From Muraenolepis orangiensis (Eukaryota; Chordata; Actinopteri; Gadiformes; Muraenolepididae), in NCBI GenBank assembly GCA_027704905.1, contig CM051020.1, positions 15,280,022 to 15,344,021 of the forward strand: DNA of 64,000 bases, read 5' to 3'. The notes below the pieces were generated by a model that made no database searches, was not told the DNA's origin, and saw only the letters and a program-made list of their open reading frames with translations. Position numbers and translations under genes: made by a program. Position 1 is the stretch's first letter. Every line of letters starts with the position of its first letter. Positions 1 through 10,689 of this stretch are shown here, piece by piece.

Positions 1-119
1 GGGTCATTAAGGAGCAGGTAGGGGTTAGACTGTACAGAGACGGGTCATTAAGGAGCAGGTAGGGGTTAGACAGTACAGAGACGGGTCATTAAGGAGCAGG
101 TAGGGGTTACCTAGACTGG
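1..119 (+). repeat. 41-bp minisatellite, locus 1
   Basis: Three copies of the unit containing GGTCATTAAGGAGCAGGTAG and GGGTTAGACAGTACAGAGAC. The array may continue left of the window. The same unit recurs at many later positions in both orientations. Confidence 0.95.
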
Positions 120-196
120 CCACTACTACAATATCCTCAAATCTGACAGGGCTTCACATTTAGGATGATGAGCAGATCTGAGTGGGGTTTATGGTT

Positions 197-330
197 AATG
201 TGGGTAGGTCTAGCAGCTACCTGGGTAGGTCTAGGAGCTACCTGGGTAGGTCTAGCAGCTACCTGGGTAGGTCTAGGAGCTACCTGGGCAGGTCTAGGAG
301 CTACCTGGGCAGGTCTAGGAGATACCTGGA
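197..330 (+). repeat. 21-bp minisatellite
   Basis: About six copies of GGTAGGTCTAGGAGCTACCTG, with G/C variation at AG(C/G)AG and later GGCAGG variants. The unit contains AGGAGCTACCT, which is partly self-complementary. Confidence 0.9.
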
Positions 331-509
331 AAGATAGGAGCTACCTGGCGCCTGTTGTCCTCCTTCCTGTCTGCTAAAGGAGGATTAAGTGTTTGTCTTG
401 TAAGCACCACTCTTCTCTGTAATGATATGCTATCTGCTCGTTAATGGCCTAATGAGAAGTCATTAAGTTGTTCTAGAAAGTATTCATAGATGTTACACAT
501 CTGAGATAA

Positions 510-700
510 AGTGCATGTGTGTGTGTGTTGGGGGGGGAGGGGGCATTTGTGTATATGGATGAGTGTGCGAGTGTATGTGCAGATAACATACTGTGTGTGT
601 GTGTATATATATGCAGTTATTGTGTGTATAGTGTGTGTATGTGTATGTACAGTTTGTATGTACAGTGTGTGTGTGTGTGTATAGTGGATTTGTATGTGTG
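510..700 (+). repeat. degenerate GT/TATG region
   Basis: TG and TATG dinucleotide sequence with interruptions, plus a G11-type run near 531. No gene. Confidence 0.8.
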
Positions 701-1335
701 TATGTATCAATCAATCAATCAGATTTATTTATATAGCACATCTAAACATGACACACGTCAACCAGAGTGCTGTACAGAGTGAATCAAAACAAACACTAAA
801 CAAACAGCATTACACATTTAGACAAAATACAGTTGGAAACACACAGTTAAACAGGGGGACAAATCAGGGAAACAGGGCACAAGTCAGGGTGAATCGGGGA
901 ACGCTAAGGAGTAGAGGTGTGTTTTGAGCCTAGACTTAAAGGTTTCAGTCGAGGGGGCAAGCCTAATGGAGGTGGGGATGCTGTTCCACAGGTTAGGGGC
1001 TGCGACAGCAAAGGCACGGCCCCCCTTGAGCTTAAGATTAGACCCCCGGACCGTCAGGAGCCTCTGATCAACTGACCTGAGGGACCTGATGTTGGAGTAG
1101 GGGGAAAGGAGGTCTGAGATGTAGGAGGGGGCCAGTCCATTCAGGGCTTTAAACACGAACAACAGAACCTTAAAGTCTATTCTTTGGCGGACTGGAAGCC
1201 AGTGAAGGGAGGCAAGGACAGGGGTGATATGGTCTCTCCTACGAGTTCCGGTCAGTAGTCTCGCGGCAGCATTCTGAACCAGTTGTAGGCGGGATAGAGA
1301 TGACTGGCTGATGCCGATATAGAGGGAGTTACAGT
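700..1335 (-). mobile_element. L2-type LINE 3' fragment
   Basis: The minus strand encodes VFKALNGLAPSYISDLLSPY, then RAFAVAAPNLWNSIPTSIRL and a final FKSRLKTHLYSLAF. This is the conserved C-terminal end of fish L2/Maui-like reverse transcriptases. The 3' end at about 707-740 has the typical ATTTATATAGC sequence followed by a short CAAT repeat. Only the last part of the element remains. Confidence 0.85.
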
Positions 1336-1846
<511 letters not shown>

Positions 1847-2150
1847 ATGTCCCTGGGGCAGCAGGGAAGGTCGATCTTGTCTGCTCATGTTGGACAGAAA
1901 CTCTTTTCATTGAATTATTCTTAAGTGGTTTCCAATGCAAACCGCAAGTCCAACCATGTGTTGATTTAAAGGTCACCGGATATTAGGGACAGGGTTGGTA
2001 TTTATTTGTTTTCAAGTCAAAAAAACCACATAGGTCAACAAGGTGTGTTTTTAAGTTGTTGACGCGCTTATCTTCATGACTTCATTATTTGAAGTAGACA
2101 ACTAGACCCCTGTTAGTAGAACCCTGTTATATTGTCAGGACATCCTGTAA
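1847..2150. other. unassigned intergenic sequence
   Basis: No reading frame, repeat or motif that I can support. Confidence 0.6.
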
Positions 2151-2151
2151 T

Positions 2152-2263
2152 ATATTCTAAACATTCGATTTATATATATAGATATATAGATATATATCCA
2201 TATATGTATTTCCAAAAATCTAAAGTTTTGAATATATTCCAGGATGTTCAGTATATATAAATA

Positions 2264-2351
<88 letters not shown>

Positions 2352-2510
2352 TATATATATATATACATATCTATATATATCTATATCTATATATATATAG
2401 ATCTATATAGATCTATATATATAGATCTATATAGATATACATAGATATATATCTATACATATAGATATATAGATATATATATTCTAAACATTCGATTTAT
2501 ATATAATAAC
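2152..2510. repeat. large AT-rich palindrome (ATCT/AGAT) between direct repeats
   Basis: A run of (ATCT)n meets (AGAT)n at ATCGAT near 2307, a perfect palindrome with arms of about 45 bp. It is extended by TA and AGATCTATATAGATCT palindromes to 2475. Copies of ATTCTAAACATTCGATTTAT lie at each side (2154 and 2482). Confidence 0.9.
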
Positions 2511-2734
2511 ATTTTTATATATTTATATTTTTTGATTATATATTTTAATGTGTATTATTATTGTGTACTCCGACCATGATATTAACTCAATGTATTGATC
2601 ATTGAGATCATATTTTTTATTTCTATGCCTCGTTTAAAAAAACGTTTATTATGACATTTTGAAACGGTACAACGCCGCCCTCTGCTGGCAAAGAACTATA
2701 CGGCATTTTTCAGTTAAAGTCAATATAATATATA

Positions 2735-3135
2735 CAGCAAGTCAAATCAAGTCAAGTTTATTGTCACTTCACAGTTTAGTATAAAGTATAAAGCAGTGGG
2801 TGAAAATCTTATGTGCAATACCCAACGACAGACAGCAGTTATACAAATAAGATAAAATAAAATAAAAACAGAATAGAATAAAATAAGTTTAAAAAAAAAG
2901 TACAAAACTGTATAAAGTTAAATATATAAAATAAAAATGCAATTTATAAAATGCAATATATCGGCACAGAAAAATACCAATATGTATATATAAATCAATG
3001 TAATAAAATATACATTGTTATATGCTATACGCCCTTGTTCAGCAGCCTGATGGCCTGACTGTGGAAGCTGTCTCTGTCTATTTGTACAGCACTTGATACT
3101 GAGGTATCGCCTGCCTGACTGGAGGTTGGAATTTA
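2735..3135 (-). mobile_element. LINE 3' untranslated fragment
   Basis: AAGTCAAGTTTATTGTCACT at the left and CAGCAGCCTGATGGCC with CTGTGGAAGCTGTCTCTG at the right are recurrent parts of fish CR1-like LINE 3' regions. The middle is degraded and AT-rich. No reading frame remains. Confidence 0.55.
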
Positions 3136-3179
3136 GCTGTTTTAAAGCTAAAAAAGTTGAGCTATATATATATATTTAT

Positions 3180-3184
3180 ATTTA

Positions 3185-3235
<51 letters not shown>

Positions 3236-3319
3236 AAGCAGGGTTATGTTTTGCAAAACAAGGAACTCTAGTCCCTCTAGTCCCCCCAACTCTAGACCCT
3301 CGGGTGGGTTGCGGGACAT

Positions 3320-3390
<71 letters not shown>
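3180..3390. repeat. TA array and CA array
   Basis: (TA)n at about 3196-3230 and (CA)n at 3323-3388, separated by 90 bp of unique sequence. Confidence 0.95.
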
Positions 3391-3392
<2 letters not shown>

Positions 3393-3780
3393 GAGAGGAG
3401 ATATCATTTGTTCTGTTGTGATTATTAAAAGCGGTAATGTGAAGCGCCACTACGAGATAAATCATACATCTTTTGAACAATCATACCCACCCAGAATTTA
3501 AGGTAAGGTCACACTTCATTAATCCCCTAAAGGTCAGAGGTTGACTTATTTTAAATATATTAATGCAGTGATTTAGCATGTTAATCAGTCAATAGAGGAC
3601 CTAGTATTGATTGTATTAGTGTAATAGCTATTGTGTAGTACCCAGTGTTGTAGGGTTTACTGTAAAGTTGTTAGTTGGCTGCTACAACACTACTATGTAG
3701 TTATGTTTTGTCTGTTGTACATATTGTAGTTCCAATAGTATTCTGAAGACATTAAACTGTATTGTTCCCTGTGTGTTTCA
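3391..3780. other. unassigned intergenic sequence
   Basis: AT-rich sequence with TTAGTGTAATAGCTATTG-like words. No gene visible before the acceptor at 3781. Confidence 0.5.
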
Positions 3781-3781
3781 G

Positions 3782-4020
3782 AGCAGGAGATGTTGGCGCT
3801 CTTGTCCAGGAACTGCTGCTTCCAGACGCTCTTCAACCTGGAGGAGCCCATGGCAGGAGATGCTCTTCAACCAGGAGATGCTCTTCAACCAGGAGGAGCT
3901 CTTCAACCAGGAGGAGCTCATGCACCAACTGCTTGAGGAGCTCTTCAACCAGGAGGAGCTCTTCAACCAGGAGGAGCCCATGCACCAACTGCTTCAGCAT
4001 AGCAGATTGCCCAATAAAAA
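3782..4020 (+). CDS. possible terminal exon of an unidentified plus-strand gene
   Basis: A good acceptor (ctgtgtgtttcag) is followed by an open frame: EQEMLALLSRNCCFQTLFNL, EEPMAG, then 5-residue D-A-L-Q-P-G type repeats and a stop at about 3936. A second frame continues longer with L-F-N-Q-E-E repeats. An AATAAA hexamer lies at about 4011. Acceptor, stop and hexamer together suggest a last exon whose coding sequence has expanded by an 18-bp unit (gctcttcaaccaggagga type, 3858-3990). The protein is not recognised. Confidence 0.3.
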
Positions 4021-4093
4021 CCTCAACATGCCCTGTTTTATCTCTCTCCCCCCCCCCCATCCCCCTCAGGGGAGGGTGCTGCCAGGGGGGGCT

Positions 4094-4751
4094 CTTTGCC
4101 AGTATCGTAATCCTGGGGGGGGGGGGGGGGGAGATAGGATAGTGGTTAAGCAGGGGTATATTGAACATCATGATTTTGTTACATTACAGGTTATGTTTAA
4201 CATCACAAATCACTTTTTTTTTAATTACATTGGACAGGACTTGAATACTTACATTTCTGGTCCCCAGAGTTGATAAGCAACAGCTCTCTCCACTGCACCA
4301 CATTAGGAAAAGGTCCGAGGGTATATTTGACATTTCATTTTCAGTTTTCCAAAATAAATACATTGAGGGTTCAAGTCACTCAGTGGGACTTGAACCCTCA
4401 TCACCAGGGTTCATAGTCACTAGCTCACTCCACTAGGCCACAGAGACACTGGCTAGTAACTGGTCAGAGGTCATATTTGAAAATCCACATGATATTGCTG
4501 GGTGCCAAGTGCTGATATACAAGATAACTGAATGTTGGAAAACCCTCAGAACTGTTCCAAACCTGGACCTCGTGGTGCAGTGGGTAGAGCTGTTGGTTAT
4601 CAGCTCTGGAGACTGGGGTTCAAGTCCAAGTGTGTCCTATCCAACGTCAATTAATTAATGTAACAAAGTCATGTGATGTTAAATATAACCTGCAATGTAA
4701 CCTTATTAACCATCATCCCTTCCCACCAAGATTATGATACTGGCAAAGCGC
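4094..4751. mobile_element. foldback element with tRNA-like arms
   Basis: The left arm (4094-4310) and right arm (4560-4751) are imperfect inverted copies. CTTTGCCAGTATCGTAATC near 4097 matches the complement of the sequence ending at 4750, and the blocks around ACATTACAGGTTATGTTTAACATC also pair. The inner part of each arm is tRNA-like, for example GTGGTGCAGTGGGTAGAGC with GGTTCAAGTCC at 4570-4627. A third, reversed tRNA-like segment lies in the middle (4375-4450). It could be a tRNA-derived SINE duplicated in inverted orientation or a foldback DNA element. Confidence 0.65.
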
Positions 4752-5160
4752 CGGTCATCTGGTCCTGCATGACCCGTGATAGGCCTATATCACGTTAGAT
4801 TAGAACGCCCGTTAAAAATCGCTGAACTGCATCGTCTATATACATACAATTCCCCGACCTTGTGGCTCAATCTGGATATATCGCCACATAACAAAGGTGA
4901 TTTTGTGTAGGAGCAGAGGTATGCCTATGTATTTAATATAGGCAATTTATTTGATGGATTTTGATTATTTCAATGTACCTTTTCATTTACGTGTTAATAT
5001 GTAGTGTGCAGCTGTATGTTTTCTAAAAGGGAATGCCTGTTATTCTTGTGAATATGAGTTGTCTTAAAATAAAAGTGCTTGTGGCATTGAGTTAAAACCA
5101 AATTTGTATAAAATACCGATGTATATCGCGATGCAGCCTAAAAATACCGGGTCCGTATCG
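4752..5160. other. AT-rich sequence ending in a hAT-like terminus
   Basis: Ends AAAATACCGGGTCCGTATCG then CCCAGCCCTA, like the common fish hAT end TAGGGCTGGGCGATA read in reverse. The opposite end was not found. Confidence 0.4.
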
Positions 5161-5165
5161 CCCAG

Positions 5166-5380
5166 CCCTACTTGGGACCAGTGCTTTTAATCATACACTT
5201 ACCCGACATTATGTGGTTCTATTCGGATGAGAGATGGAGTGTGTGTGGGGGTCAGGACCAGTGCTTTTAATCACACACATACCCGACATTATGTGGCTCT
5301 ATTCGGATGAGAGATGGAGTGTGTGTGGGGGTCAGGACCAGTGCTTTTAATCATACACATACCAAACATTATTAGCCTAT
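5166..5380 (+). repeat. 82-bp tandem duplication, about 2.5 copies
   Basis: Each copy contains GGACCAGTGCTTTTAATCA, ACCCGACATTATGTGG and TATTCGGATGAGAGATGGAG. Copies differ at a few bases. It directly adjoins the THAP relic. Confidence 0.95.
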
Positions 5381-5384
5381 TCCG

Positions 5385-5575
5385 CCCACTTTTCGAGACG
5401 TATATGCTCTCCTTGTCAAAGTGCAAACTGCAGACATACGCGCTACCCCTGAGAACATGAAACAAGGAACCTTCATCCTCCTTATCAGCCTCACACAAGA
5501 CTTGCGGAGGAGTTTGTCTTTGGGTAAATGGTGTAAACGGAGGTAGGGCTGTCTTTGTTTAGACGTTGAGCAGCC
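5385..5575 (-). pseudogene. decayed THAP-type zinc-finger fragment
   Basis: Read on the minus strand, one frame gives GCSTSKQ, then LHHLPKDKLLRKSCVRLIRR. A second frame continues EGSLFHVLRGSAYVCSLHFD and KESIYVSKSG. The order (GCS, then LPKDKxLRKxxVxxIRR, then VCSLHF) follows the THAP domain pattern of Cys, an F/L-P-x-D block and a C-x2-H end. The frame change between the halves and the lack of a continuing reading frame mark it as broken. It may derive from a P-element-like transposon or a THAP gene. Confidence 0.5.
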
Positions 5576-5579
5576 GGTT

Positions 5580-5934
5580 CACTACAATAACAGAGAGGAG
5601 GCGGCCACAGTTTGTCACGTATCTGGGGTAACTACCGGAAGTAAGAGTACACTGCTCATGGCTCCGGAAGCAGGAAGTGTGATATAGGCCTATTGGTCAG
5701 CAGCTACAGGCAGGAAGCTAATTGATAGAATTATACAACTTCATGTCATACTGGTTAATACTTCTTACATTGCTAATACAAATCTATATTTATGAAAATA
5801 TTAATACTAGTATACTTCCACTACATCATGCAATAGGTTAACTATACATAATACAATATGAATAAATTATTAGAATAACTAGTATACCAACATTAATTAA
5901 TACAAATGATTAACACATAACAAAAGTAATATAT
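5580..5934. other. unassigned AT-rich sequence
   Basis: Nothing coding or repetitive can be supported. Confidence 0.5.
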
Positions 5935-8000
5935 TAAGTGCGTATTTTGCTCCAAGTACAATGGAATGCTAACTCCCCATTTCCTCCATCATGAATACAG
6001 TGCAGTAACTGTAATAAGTAATGAATATAAGCCAACAAAGTGTAATGTTAATGACAATGTTATGATAGTGACAGCACTCCTAGCAGTGCAATAGGCGCAC
6101 TGCCTGTGGATAAAAACATCCTTGAACCTGGTAGACCTGCGTGACCGGCGACCAGACGGTAGGGGGGAGAAGAGATGGTGCCCAGGGTGGTTGAGGTCCT
6201 TAGTGATGGAAATGGCCTTCTTCTTGTCCTAAAGATCTCCTCAATGCATGGAAGTGCACACCCGATGATCTTCTCTGCCATCTTCACGACCCTCTGGATG
6301 TCTTTCTTGTCCTGTGCAGTGGTGTTGCCGTACCATGCAGTGACGCCACCCGTCAGGACGCTCTCTACGGTGATGTGGTAGAAGTTCACTAGCCACCTCT
6401 GGCCTATTCCACTTTTCCTGAGGCGCTGGTGTGCCTTTTCAGCATGACCTCCGTGTTGCGGGTCCACGGCAGGTCGTCGAAAATCTGTTGCCCTGGGCCT
6501 AGGAAACGGAAACAGCTGACGACTTCCACCGGTGTCCCGGCCAGGCTGATGGTGGAGTGGGTGCCCCGGTGGCTCCTGAAGTCCACGATGAGCTCCTTAG
6601 TCTTGCTGACATTCAGTGCGAGGCTGTTGTCCTTGCACCATAGTGTTAGTTGGACTACCTCATCTCTGTACTCCGTTCTGTCGTGGTCTGCAAACTTGAT
6701 AATCCGATTATTGCTGTGCGTGGCACTACAGTCAGTACAGCTGGGGACTGAGGCAGCAGCCTTGGGGTGCACCGGTGTTGAGGACCAGATGTTGTTCCCA
6801 ATCTTCACCACTTGAGGCCTGCCCATCAGGAAGTCCATAATCCAGTTACAGATGGGGGTGCCCAGACCTAGATCTCTCAGTTTCAGGACCAGCTTGATGG
6901 GAACGCCGAGCTGTAGTCAAAGAACAGCAGTCTGACGTAGGTGTCCCTCCGGTCTATGTGCTCCAGGGCCGTGTGTAGTGCCAGGGAGATGGTGCCTTCT
7001 ACAGACCTGGGGCCGGCTGTTCAAAGGGTGATTACATTTTAAGCAGTCGTTAAATCAGCCAATCAGTGGTTAACTTTTAACGCGTGGTTAAATTGGGTTG
7101 TTCAAAGGGTGTTTAGCGGTCAACGCGCGATTAACCAGTGGTTAACTTTAATCACTGGCTGGAGGTGTATTCAACTATGATTAAGACATTTCAAGTGATT
7201 CTTGTTTAGCTTTTGCTTCAAGATGAGCAACTTTTTCTGCTCCACAATATTAATTAACGTCCAAGACGCGTCCAACAACAATTACATATACATTTAGATG
7301 AAGTGGACGATGCACAATTGTACAAGATATACCGATTTGGTCGTGAATCCATAAGATATATCGTCAAATTAATAGAAGACGATATAAAAAGACAAGGAGA
7401 GGTTATCTGCTTTAGTAGCAAAAAAAAGTATGTTTATCAAGTGGCCTCGAATGGCAGACAGAGCACAGTGGTGGATGTCCTCATGTGGTGGGGTGTGTAG
7501 ACGGGACACACATCCGCATTCAAGCTCCACCAACTATGTTATCACTCATCTAATCACCCTTTGAACAACCCAAAGTTAACGACTGAGTAACTAACGACAT
7601 TTAACGACTGATTAAGTTAATCACCCTTTGAACAACCGGGCCCTGTTTAGTCTTTATGCAAACTGGAGTGGGTCTAGGGACTCAGGGATGGAAAAGTTAA
7701 TATGCGACATGACATGTTTTTCCAGACACTTCATGGCTATGGGTGTTAAAACCACTGGACAATAATCATTGAGGCTTGTTCCCTTGGTCATTTTGGGTAA
7801 TGGCACAATGGTTGTCTCTTTGAAGCACGCTGGGATGACAGACTGTTGCAGTGATGCATTGTAGATGTCGGTGAACACAGGAGCCAGCTGGTCAGCGCAG
7901 GTCTTGAAGACACGGGATGGAACTCCATCTGGGCCGGCTGCCTACCCGACCTTCAATATCCTGAAGGTTCTGCAAACGTTGGATAGTTGTAGAACGTAGT
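5935..8000 (-). mobile_element. decayed LINE (CR1/Rex1-like) split by a DNA transposon
   Basis: From the right, on the minus strand: PDGVPSRVFKTCADQLAPVF, TDIYNASLQQSVIPACFKET, SLNDYCPVVLTPIAMKCLEK. After the insert at 7010-7642 it continues with a degraded ITKFADH-like segment, NSLALNVSKTKELIVDFRSH, TVESVLTGGVTAWYGNTTAQ and IIGCALPCIEEI. This is the order of a CR1-clade reverse transcriptase. Frames are broken in several places. The 3' untranslated end contains CAAGTACAATGGAATGC (about 5956), also seen at 9630 and, inverted, at 43213. Confidence 0.8.
7010..7642 (+). mobile_element. PIF/Harbinger-type DNA transposon, non-autonomous
   Basis: 633 bp with inverted ends: GGGCCGGCTGTTCAAAGGGT at the left and its near complement (CCCTTTGAACAACCGGGCC) at the right. 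It is flanked by CTG on both sides, a possible 3-bp target duplication. The interior encodes pieces of a Harbinger transposase: DDAQLYKIYRFGRESIRYIV and, after a frame change, CVDGTHIRIQAPPT (about 7491-7535), which holds the first catalytic Asp. The rest is missing. The ends contain further short TTAACG/GTTAAC repeats. It splits the LINE at 5935-8000, so it is younger. Confidence 0.85.
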
Positions 8001-8112
8001 CCTCTGGGTGAATGTTTAATTTGTTGTTTAAACATAATTATTAACACAATTCCAGGACAAACTATAGTAAACATCAGTAGTCATGAAGTATCAGTTTAAT
8101 CTGGTCCATTTC

Positions 8113-8192
8113 ATGATTTTTTTATGACAGAATAGGATCGAACCCAGAGTCTTTTGGCTGAGAGTGGAACTCCCTAACCACTAGACTACACA
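8113..8192 (-). mobile_element. tRNA-derived sequence (probable SINE head)
   Basis: The minus strand reads TAGTCTAGTGGTTAGGGAG (A-box-like), then GGGTTCGATCC (B box) at the spacing of a tRNA gene. The acceptor stem and anticodon arm do not pair well by eye, so a tRNA-derived SINE relic is preferred over a working tRNA gene. Confidence 0.45.
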
Positions 8193-8224
8193 TTCATATC
8201 AACGTTGAGGTGATGGAGTAACAG

Positions 8225-8409
8225 TCACCTGTCAGAGACCTGCTCCAGGTCCCTCTTCTGGTCACCTGTCAGAGACCTGCTCCAGGTCCCTCTCCTGGTC
8301 ACCTGTCAGAGACCTGCTCCAGGTCCCTCTTCTGGTCACCTGTCAGAGACCTGCTCCAGGTCCCTCTTCTGGTCACCTGTCAGAGACCTGCTCCAGGTCC
8401 ATCTTCTGG
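8225..8409 (+). repeat. 37-bp minisatellite derived from a coding-like end
   Basis: Exactly five copies of a unit containing TCACCTGTCAGAGACCTGCT and CCAGGTCCCTCTTCTGG. The rightmost copy is part of the open frame at 8373-8494 and includes its TGA. Confidence 0.95.
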
Positions 8410-8494
8410 TGGCTGCAGAGGAGCAGCTGGCTGACCGAGTCACGCAGCACACACATGAAGAAGGGGATGAAGGCCATGCACCACCCAGACCGCC
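8373..8494 (-). CDS. unidentified terminal-exon-like segment ending in a tandem repeat
   Basis: After a tatcag acceptor, 122 bp encode RSGWCMAFIPFFMCVLRDSV, SQLLLCSHQKMDLEQVSDR and a TGA. The hydrophobic FIPFFMCVL stretch followed by a charged end looks like a genuine protein C-terminus, but I do not recognise it. The last 12 codons and the stop form the first copy, reading the minus strand, of a 37-bp tandem repeat (8225-8409). No upstream exon was found between here and 9.6 kb. It may be a distal exon of another gene, a decayed gene, or chance. Confidence 0.3.
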
Positions 8495-9594
8495 CTGATA
8501 CTGGTGGAGCCACCATGGTACAGGTCACAGGTCAACCCCTTGAGACAAAACACACAAGGTAAGGCTCTGGGAGGAGCAGAGCATGATGGGAGATGAGGCG
8601 TGTCTGATTAAACTACCAAAAAAAATATGTACTTATATTCCCAGACCACATGCCACAACAGAAACTACAGGACAGTAATATAATTAAAAAGAGATACACA
8701 CAATTAACAGAAAATAGATGCATAATTCAATATTAATAGACAGTGACAAGTAACATTACAATTTCTTGTCAAGGTTATCTCCGACACAACCACACATTCA
8801 TCATCACAGCGTTGACCTGTATAGTTTAGGCTGATAATATAAGTAACTTATTCAATATTAACTCTGATGAAAAGGGTTATTGGGCTCTGGTCGGTGAAGA
8901 AGAGGTACAACATGCTTTATGTTTAATAGAACATTAAATATGAATACAGGCTCAACTGGGCTCAAGGGCTGAAAGGAACATACTGGACTCTAACATGGCC
9001 ATTGGGACTAAAAGCATGAAGTTAGAGAGAGATAATAACTTTAAAGTGAGGGAGTTAACAACTTTAAAGAGTGAGCGGTAGAAAAAAATAACTAACTTTA
9101 AAGTGAGTGACAGTCAACTTTAAAGTTGAAAGGAGCTCCTAGTTAGCTGGTGGCTAACTAGCACGCTAACACTGTTGTCTTAATGTTTAAACTCCTGCAA
9201 AATACGACGTCCTGTGACACAAACATCTCTATGGATTCATAGCGGACGGTACATATTGCAGACAATATAATGATTTTATGATATTGTTGTCACGACTTAC
9301 CAGGTTTACTAAATTTTGTTTGGCCACAGAGGAAGCGAGACGCAGATTATCTTCTTCTGTCAACAATAATGAAGTTTAGGCGGATCGCTGCCCTCCGCTG
9401 GACGACTGAGGAATTACAACACGTTACAACTACAAAACACACATGCAGTGGTGGTTGCGAACACCATCAGAATCATAAGCTGTACTTATTCGTTTCAGCA
9501 ATATTATCACAGCATTATTCATTCATTTAAATGTCACAATTCCTAAATGAAAAAACACACCCTCAAGTGACACATAAACACACTTAAACTTGAT
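8495..9594. other. unassigned intergenic sequence
   Basis: Mostly AT-rich. A short repeated AACTTTAAAG(T/A)GAG motif occurs at 9035-9125. No gene is seen. Confidence 0.5.
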
Positions 9595-9900
9595 TCAAGA
9601 TTCAAGATGTTTTTATTTGCCATACGCAACAAGTACAATGGAATGCTTACTCCCCATTCCCCACTGTCCCATATAAACGAACAGCACAGGAGGGTTAAAT
9701 GTTCACTGCAAAGACGTGTACTTTGATGGTTTCCCCTCTTTGCTCTCCCGGGAGGCGCGTTTAACAGAGGGGCGTTTAACAGCACAAATCCACAATCTTC
9801 TCCTCTGTGGATTTTCTTTCTGGGACAGGTTTCTAAAGAAACACAACCCAGGCTGGTCTCTTCGTCGGTGAGTGGTTGATCTTTGGTACAAGCAGTATAC
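9595..9900 (-). mobile_element. LINE 3' fragment with shared CAAGTACAATGGAATGC block
   Basis: ATTCAAGATTCAAGATGTTT, then CAACAAGTACAATGGAATGC and CTCCCCATTCCCC, as at the 3' side of the LINE at 5935. To the right, up to 9890, is unassigned sequence. Short copies of the same block are at 5956 and, inverted, at 43200-43260. Confidence 0.5.
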
Positions 9901-10329
9901 TTTTATTCCAAGTGTCTAGCGTGGAAAATTGGTGGGTCCAAATTGTATTGCATCAATGATCTGTTACCCTCTGGTAAAATCACAGACGCATATAGCCATG
10001 GGGCTTGTATGTTACATATACACTATCATCATTTTGTTGAAGGCTTATTGGTGTTATATGAACTCAATACTTATTGGAAATATGGTCCAATATTATGTTA
10101 AAATGCATACGTTTTGTCAAATAACGAGATCAGATCAGGTCAGATCAGGCGTCCTCTGCCTCCCCATCCCCGCCCCCTGGATAGAGGGCCGGTCGGGTAC
10201 AAATTCTCGGCCCACTTTTTTGCCCCAGTCCGCTCCTGTATGAAGACACATCTTTCTCATTAAGTAATTGATGTTTCCTATGTATTTTTGAGGCTTGACT
10301 TTATTGCATGTTCAATGAAGATGAAGATA

Positions 10330-10480
10330 TAGATATTGTTATATGGGTCGCTGTCAAAAAATATGAAAAAACATGGGTCGCCTGAGAAAAAGGGTGAGAA
10401 CCTCTGCTTCACTATAGAGGGTCCGGACTGAGCTGGCATGTTAAAAACGATGCAAAAAGGTTGAGAACCACTGGTCTAGT
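10330..10480. mobile_element. possible hAT relic
   Basis: ATGGGTCGC occurs twice, followed by GGTGAGAACCTCTGC and GGTTGAGAACCACTGGTCTAG. The last resembles a hAT terminal repeat. I could not find a matching opposite end, so this is only a remnant. Confidence 0.35.
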
Positions 10481-10689
10481 GGAGGTGAAGTGAGACAAAT
10501 ATTATTTTCTGTTCTTTTTTTATTAAAGTGCGACAATGTCTTGACGTCTTCAGGATTAAAAAAACACCAGAATAACTTATTTTGCAGAAGAGACCAAGAC
10601 ACCAACAAACAACATCAAAGTATCTGATAAGAGGAATCAAACCAGCGTGATGAAAAATCGTCTGTGACTCACCGGCTGGTCCACATCAG

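Noticed and set aside
8113..8192. A functional tRNA gene on the minus strand
   Set aside because: A-box and B-box words are present, but the acceptor and anticodon stems do not pair convincingly. More likely a SINE relic.
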